A stretch of DNA of 64,000 nucleotides, taken from positions 3,118,327-3,182,326 of the forward strand of contig VWZX01008936.1 of the NCBI GenBank assembly GCA_013399015.1, written 5' to 3'. This DNA is from Galbula dea. Its lineage: Eukaryota > Chordata > Aves > Piciformes > Galbulidae. The notes under the pieces were generated by a model. The model searched no databases and was not told the origin of the DNA. It saw only the letters and a program-made list of their open reading frames with translations. Position numbers and translations under genes: made by a program. Below are positions 63,101 through 64,000 of the stretch, piece after piece. Within the stretch, counting starts at the first letter, position 1. Each line of letters starts with the position of its first letter.

Positions 63101-64000
63101 TCAGGCTGTACTGAACCTGTCTAGTAAAACTAATTCAAACCTTGGATAATCATTCTTAGAGATATGGCCCTTTTCATGACTGCCACATTATATAGTGTCT
63201 CAGGAAGGCCAGGTGGCTGCTTCCACTGAATGAAGTGTGTTCTCATTACTCTGTAGTGTTCTCCTTGAAAATCTGATGCAATGCAAAAAAGACTTTTACT
63301 GAGACTTTGCAACAGAAAAAGGGAGAACATATGTAAGGATAGCTAAATTAGTCTGCTATGACAGTGTACTACATCTTGCTCTTGTTTATTTCCACTGTTT
63401 AAAACAGGACTAACATAGTGGAATGGTAATTCTTGGGCATATTTGTCAGTTGATATTCATAGCAAAAGTTCTTAAATAACATTCAGTTTCAAGGGTAGTT
63501 GATTAAAAGTACCAGAGCCCAGGTAAAAAGCTGTGTATATGTAGCTTGACCTCCCCTACAATGCTTTCTGTAAGACTTGTTTGAAATAGTTACTGCTTAA
63601 GATCAGATGTAAATTTTTTTTTTCAGGGAAAGCATCAGCTGTCTTTGGTACCTTGTTCCAGTGATTTATTGCCCTTATTGTTACAAACTGGTGCTTTGTT
63701 TCTGTCTAAACATTTTCAACTTCAGTTTCCAACCTTTACCAGTTTCCACCCTCTAAATTTCAACAGGCAGAGGTTTCATCTCAGAAATTACAACTGTTTG
63801 TTGATAGGTGTGTTTCTGCATCCTTTCTTATCTCTCAATGCTTAAAAGTTGATAGGTCAGTATGAATTCAAGCTGTGACATTTTCTATTGCTTTTAAAGG
63901 GCAACATTAACTATAGTTTTAGTGCATAAAAATATAGCTTATACTGCAGTGATGGTGTGTGATTATTTTGTACAAGGCAATATGTCATTCACTTAAGTGA
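15094..64000 (+). CDS. MTA3: MTA3 gene span: exons 1-10 of a NuRD-complex subunit, 3' part beyond the window
   Basis: MTA3 is one of three metastasis-associated proteins that scaffold HDAC1/2 within the nuclear NuRD chromatin-remodelling and deacetylase complex. Ten coding exons were placed by translation and splice sites: 15094-15121, 17194-17261, 18414-18507, 27616-27742, 34515-34578, 35742-35859, 44617-44719, 51905-52004, 56413-56601 and 60837-60911. All introns are GT-AG, and the exons join in frame to 966 nt (322 codons). The product covers BAH (about 1-147), ELM2 (about 148-258) and SANT (about 265-317); the GATA-like zinc finger and tail lie past 64000. MTA3 is chosen over MTA1 because the short [10 protein letters not shown] junction replaces MTA1's longer segment. 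It is chosen over MTA2 by [15 protein letters not shown] and [16 protein letters not shown]. The KCNG3 neighbour agrees. No frameshift or stop was seen. Confidence 0.96.
15122..17193 (+). other. MTA3: MTA3 intron 1
   Basis: A 2072-base phase 1 intron. Its first 800 bases are the downstream half of CpG island 2 and the rest is AT-rich. No repeat or RNA gene was recognised. It ends in a pyrimidine-rich stretch and CAG at 17191-17193. Confidence 0.9.
17194..17261 (+). CDS. MTA3: MTA3 coding exon 2 (BAH domain)
   Basis: Encodes residues 10-32, [20 protein letters not shown] followed by LNK, the first strands of the BAH domain and nearly identical throughout the MTA family. The acceptor is CATTGCAG and the donor AAG|GTACAG. 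The 68-base exon ends in phase 0. Confidence 0.96.
17262..18413 (+). other. MTA3: MTA3 intron 2
   Basis: A 1152-base phase 0 intron, AT-rich, with a T-rich run followed by an A-run near 17366-17416. No gene or transposon was recognised. Confidence 0.9.
18414..18507 (+). CDS. MTA3: MTA3 coding exon 3 (BAH domain)
   Basis: Encodes residues 33-63 plus one base. It includes [17 protein letters not shown] and LIMLADKHA, the core of the BAH fold. The acceptor is CTTTTGTAG and the donor GCTA|GTAAGT. The 94-base exon ends in phase 1. [11 protein letters not shown] matches MTA3 better than MTA1 or MTA2. Confidence 0.96.
19714..19755 (+). repeat. 24-base tandem duplication
   Basis: The 18-base unit ATAATTATTGATAACCTG at 19714-19731 recurs at 19738-19755 with two mismatches, a period of 24. 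It looks like a slippage-type local duplication. Confidence 0.75.
21492..21674 (+). other. Unidentified 60-codon open frame in MTA3 intron 3
   Basis: The carboxyl two thirds are hydrophilic and look helical, with [20 protein letters not shown] then [18 protein letters not shown]. The upstream flank has several CpGs, unusual for this AT-rich intron. I do not recognise the family. No clean splice sites bound it and the first 18 codons look non-coding. It may be a remnant of a retrocopied gene, a small exon of another transcript, or chance. The weak evidence supports only flagging it. Confidence 0.2.
21726..21853 (+). repeat. 64-base tandem duplication
   Basis: Two adjacent copies beginning TGTAGTGGGATCTATAAAAT, at 21726 and 21790, with a period of 64. 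They differ at a handful of positions, so the duplication is old but still clear. Confidence 0.9.
21936..21981 (+). repeat. Short imperfect tandem repeat
   Basis: The unit TTACAAAAAGGGTTAGTAAAGG is followed directly by a near copy that lacks part of the G run. It is a minor local slippage product. Confidence 0.6.
24594..24640 (+). repeat. 22-base tandem duplication
   Basis: GAGTATGGAAGAAAAAGTCATA at 24594-24615 is followed by an identical copy from 24616, a period of 22. Perfect identity implies a recent local duplication. Confidence 0.88.
25060..26012 (+). mobile_element. CR1 LINE fragment, old copy
   Basis: A degraded sense-strand CR1 of roughly 950 bases. It starts upstream of the reverse-transcriptase GVPQGS block (GGAGTCCCACAGGGATCTAT near 25151). 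It continues through the CACCTGGGAAGACAGAGCCC region and the GTTCAGCAGAGGCTGCCATG stretch (from 25636). It ends in CR1's 3' tail (CTTAAGGACCCTTCCAGTCT then GAATGACTCTGTG). Many stops and indels rule out function. The left boundary is uncertain. Confidence 0.85.
27616..27742 (+). CDS. MTA3: MTA3 coding exon 4 (BAH domain)
   Basis: Encodes residues 64-105 plus two bases. An acidic stretch ([14 protein letters not shown]) leads to [20 protein letters not shown] and PATHI. The acidic segment joins exon 3 directly, without the longer insertion known from MTA1. The acceptor is TTCTCTGCAG and the donor CAG|GTAAGA. The 127-base exon ends in phase 2. Confidence 0.96.
29240..29455 (-). mobile_element. 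CR1 LINE fragment, 3' region, antisense
   Basis: Diverged CR1 in reverse orientation. The diagnostic blocks are AGGATGGAGATTCTGCAGGC, TTTGACCACCATCATGGTGA and CTTCTTGTCCTATCACTGTC followed by GGAGCCTGGCTCTGTC. These are the complement of the CR1 region before the 3' tail. Confidence 0.75.
29510..29870 (-). mobile_element. CR1 LINE fragment, ORF2 reverse-transcriptase region, antisense
   Basis: The complement of the CR1 ORF2 stretch. It shows AATTAAGATGTTAAACTG...CCCCAGTATCAGCACTGGGA, then TACCAGCTGGACTTTGTGCC, then GGACACTGTGGAAATGCACT...AAGGTCAGTGTAGACAAACA. The last part is the antisense of the conserved KAFDTVSH region. It is probably the same insertion as 29240-29455 with an internal deletion. 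Frames are broken. Confidence 0.75.
30955..31738 (+). mobile_element. Avian endogenous-retrovirus solo LTR, interrupted by CR1
   Basis: It starts with TGTCCTGGTTTTGGTTGGAG and passes ACAGTGCTGTGTTTTGGATT, GCACAAGAAGCTGGGGGAGG and CATACCATTTGACATCATGC. A TATA-like AGTCTATAAATGGGGGG lies near 31196. It resumes after the nested CR1 with GGTGGTGAGCAATTGTATTA and ends near GGCTGTGGTTAAGCAGTGAA. I recognise this as a common bird LTR type. No retroviral genes or primer-binding site follow, so it is a solo LTR. A poly-C run lies at 31578-31588. Some 5' bases appear deleted relative to the consensus I recall. Confidence 0.85.
31256..31508 (+). mobile_element. CR1 LINE 3' end nested in the LTR
   Basis: A sense-strand CR1 tail. 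The ORF2 carboxyl motif is seen as [20 protein letters not shown] then LPREV, followed by AGGAGTTGGACTCGTGGGTC and the terminal CTATGGTTCTGTGATC. The LTR sequence is continuous on either side, and ATCAGTCAG flanks both ends, which could be a short target-site duplication. Confidence 0.85.
33295..33404. repeat. Exact 38-base direct repeat around a single N (probable assembly artefact)
   Basis: Positions 33295-33332 are repeated without change at 33367-33404 (starting CAGCTGTTGACAATTGACTT). An N stands at 33333, directly after the first copy. The spacer at 33335-33363 is an exact copy of 32015-32043. Exact duplications meeting at an N are characteristic of a badly closed assembly gap. Confidence 0.85.
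34515..34578 (+). CDS. MTA3: MTA3 coding exon 5 (BAH domain)
   Basis: Completes Arg106 and encodes [20 protein letters not shown] then E, up to residue 127, still within the BAH domain. [15 protein letters not shown] is characteristic of MTA3. The acceptor is TTGTGTAG and the donor GAG|GTAATA. The 64-base exon ends in phase 0. Confidence 0.96.
34579..35741 (+). other. MTA3: MTA3 intron 5
   Basis: A 1163-base phase 0 intron, AT-rich. No repeat family or gene was recognised. Confidence 0.9.
35742..35859 (+). CDS. MTA3: MTA3 coding exon 6 (end of BAH, start of ELM2)
   Basis: Encodes residues 128-166 plus one base: [20 protein letters not shown], then [20 protein letters not shown]. The [11 protein letters not shown] block marks the entry into the ELM2 domain at about residue 148. 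The acceptor is TTTTCTAG and the donor GAAG|GTAAAT. The 118-base exon ends in phase 1. Confidence 0.96.
35860..44616 (+). other. MTA3: MTA3 intron 6
   Basis: An 8757-base phase 1 intron with an A/C-rich low-complexity stretch just after the donor (about 35885-35945) and an old CR1 fragment at about 38635-38992. No other gene or element was recognised. Open frames up to about 106 codons have no family resemblance. Confidence 0.88.
38635..38992 (+). mobile_element. CR1 LINE fragment, old copy
   Basis: A degraded sense CR1 3' region. It has TTCAACCTGGAGAAGAGGTG near 38647, GGTCAGGTGATGGAGCAGGG mid-element, and a tail CTAGAGATCTCCTGAAATCC...CCATCCTGAACTGATCCTAC. The terminal microsatellite is eroded, and numerous indels break the frame. 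Confidence 0.72.
44617..44719 (+). CDS. MTA3: MTA3 coding exon 7 (ELM2 domain)
   Basis: Encodes residues 167-200 plus two bases. A charged variable segment ([20 protein letters not shown]) is followed by [14 protein letters not shown], the ELM2 helix that by family knowledge takes part in MTA dimerisation and HDAC contact. The acceptor is TTTTGACAG and the donor ACG|GTAAGA. The 103-base exon ends in phase 2. Confidence 0.96.
44720..51904 (+). other. MTA3: MTA3 intron 7
   Basis: A 7185-base phase 2 intron. It holds a 12-base G run at 51693-51704 and otherwise AT-rich unique-looking sequence. No transposon, RNA gene or additional exon was recognised. Confidence 0.88.
51693..51704 (+). repeat. 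Poly-G run
   Basis: Twelve consecutive G residues about 200 bases before exon 8. The length is likely polymorphic or subject to sequencing error. Confidence 0.9.
51905..52004 (+). CDS. MTA3: MTA3 coding exon 8 (ELM2 domain)
   Basis: Completes Arg201 and encodes [20 protein letters not shown] then [13 protein letters not shown], to residue 234. This is among the most conserved ELM2 sequence in the MTA family. The acceptor is TTTCTCTGTTGTAG and the donor CTG|GTAGGT. The 100-base exon ends in phase 0. Confidence 0.97.
52005..56412 (+). other. MTA3: MTA3 intron 8
   Basis: A 4408-base phase 0 intron carrying one antisense CR1 3' end (53800-54205) and a short AT dinucleotide run near 53190. No other feature was recognised. 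Confidence 0.88.
53800..54205 (-). mobile_element. CR1 LINE 3' end, antisense
   Basis: A reverse-oriented CR1 tail of about 400 bases. From its 3' end it shows CACAGGATGGTTTGGGTTGG, GCTCAGGGCCTCATCCAACC, GGCATTCACAGCTTCCCTGG, AACCTGTTCCAGTCTCTCAC, AAAGAATTTCTTCCTACTCT and TTCTCTTCTCCAAGGTGAAC. It is moderately diverged, and its ORF2 tail is recognisable in reverse complement. Confidence 0.92.
56413..56601 (+). CDS. MTA3: MTA3 coding exon 9 (end of ELM2, start of SANT)
   Basis: Encodes residues 235-297, beginning [20 protein letters not shown]. It includes [20 protein letters not shown] and continues to [19 protein letters not shown]. Trp271 opens the first SANT helix. By family knowledge the ELM2-SANT unit binds and activates HDAC1/2. 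The acceptor is TTTGCTAG and the donor TTT|GTAAGT. The 189-base exon ends in phase 0. If the donor were skipped, the frame would run about 27 codons into the intron and stop. Confidence 0.97.
56602..60836 (+). other. MTA3: MTA3 intron 9
   Basis: A 4235-base phase 0 intron with one short sense CR1 3' end (60045-60151). The open frame at 59489-59701 has no recognisable family. The rest is AT-rich. Confidence 0.88.
60045..60151 (+). mobile_element. CR1 LINE, extreme 3' end
   Basis: About 105 bases of a sense CR1. It shows AGTTGGACTAGATGATCCTA, GGGTCCCTTCCAACTCTAGA and the terminal octamer-like repeat GATTCTGTGATTCTGTGA, which is the family's 3' signature. The copy is severely 5'-truncated. Confidence 0.9.
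60837..60911 (+). CDS. MTA3: MTA3 coding exon 10 (SANT domain, second half)
   Basis: Encodes residues 298-322, [20 protein letters not shown] then RYVQQ, completing the SANT domain. In MTA1 the equivalent Tyr/Lys cluster (here Tyr310, Tyr311, Lys314) lines the inositol-phosphate pocket at the HDAC1 interface. That is family knowledge, and the residues are all present. The acceptor is GTTTTTCAG and the donor CAG|GTAATT. The 75-base exon ends in phase 0. Confidence 0.97.
60912..64000 (+). other. MTA3: MTA3 intron 10 (continues past the window)
   Basis: At least 3089 bases of AT-rich intron. The next expected MTA3 peptide (the KRLKAAEAESKLKQ region) was not found before the right edge. No transposon or RNA gene was recognised. 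Confidence 0.8.

Noticed and set aside
1..64000. CRISPR arrays, operons, tRNA or rRNA genes, intact retrovirus
   Set aside because: None was seen. The DNA is vertebrate nuclear sequence, and no cloverleaf, spaced repeat array or retroviral gene set was recognised by eye. Small intronic snoRNAs or miRNAs cannot be excluded without a covariance-model search.

Overview
The window is vertebrate nuclear DNA, almost certainly from a bird. Coding exons are short, bounded by GT-AG splice sites and spread over kilobase introns. There are two separate CpG islands. The recognisable repeats are CR1 LINE fragments plus one avian-type solo LTR, with no SINEs or L1. A single N at 33333 suggests a draft assembly. 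The species cannot be told from this window.

Layout: positions 358-1013 (minus strand) are the first coding exon of KCNG3, a voltage-gated K+ channel modifier subunit, inside a CpG island at about 1-1750; the rest of the gene lies off the left edge. About 14 kb separates its start codon from that of the next gene, and this stretch holds one fairly well-preserved CR1 3' end (about 11834-12228). A second CpG island (about 14120-15930) carries the start of MTA3 on the plus strand. Ten MTA3 coding exons were placed by hand between 15094 and 60911. They join in frame to 322 codons covering the BAH, ELM2 and SANT domains. The GATA-type zinc finger and C-terminal tail must lie past the right edge.

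KCNG3 and MTA3 are divergent neighbours, as I recall they are on human chromosome 2p21. They are functionally unrelated: one is a membrane channel subunit, the other a subunit of the nuclear NuRD deacetylase complex. Each has its own CpG island, so they do not appear to share a core bidirectional promoter.

The introns hold degraded CR1 copies in both orientations, a solo LTR interrupted by a CR1 insertion, several short tandem duplications, and a likely assembly fault around 33295-33404. I found no previously undescribed biological system. The points most worth a second look are a probable 5'UTR intron of MTA3 (14679-15033), the suspicious join at 33333, the nested LTR/CR1 insertion, and a stop-free in-frame extension upstream of the KCNG3 start.
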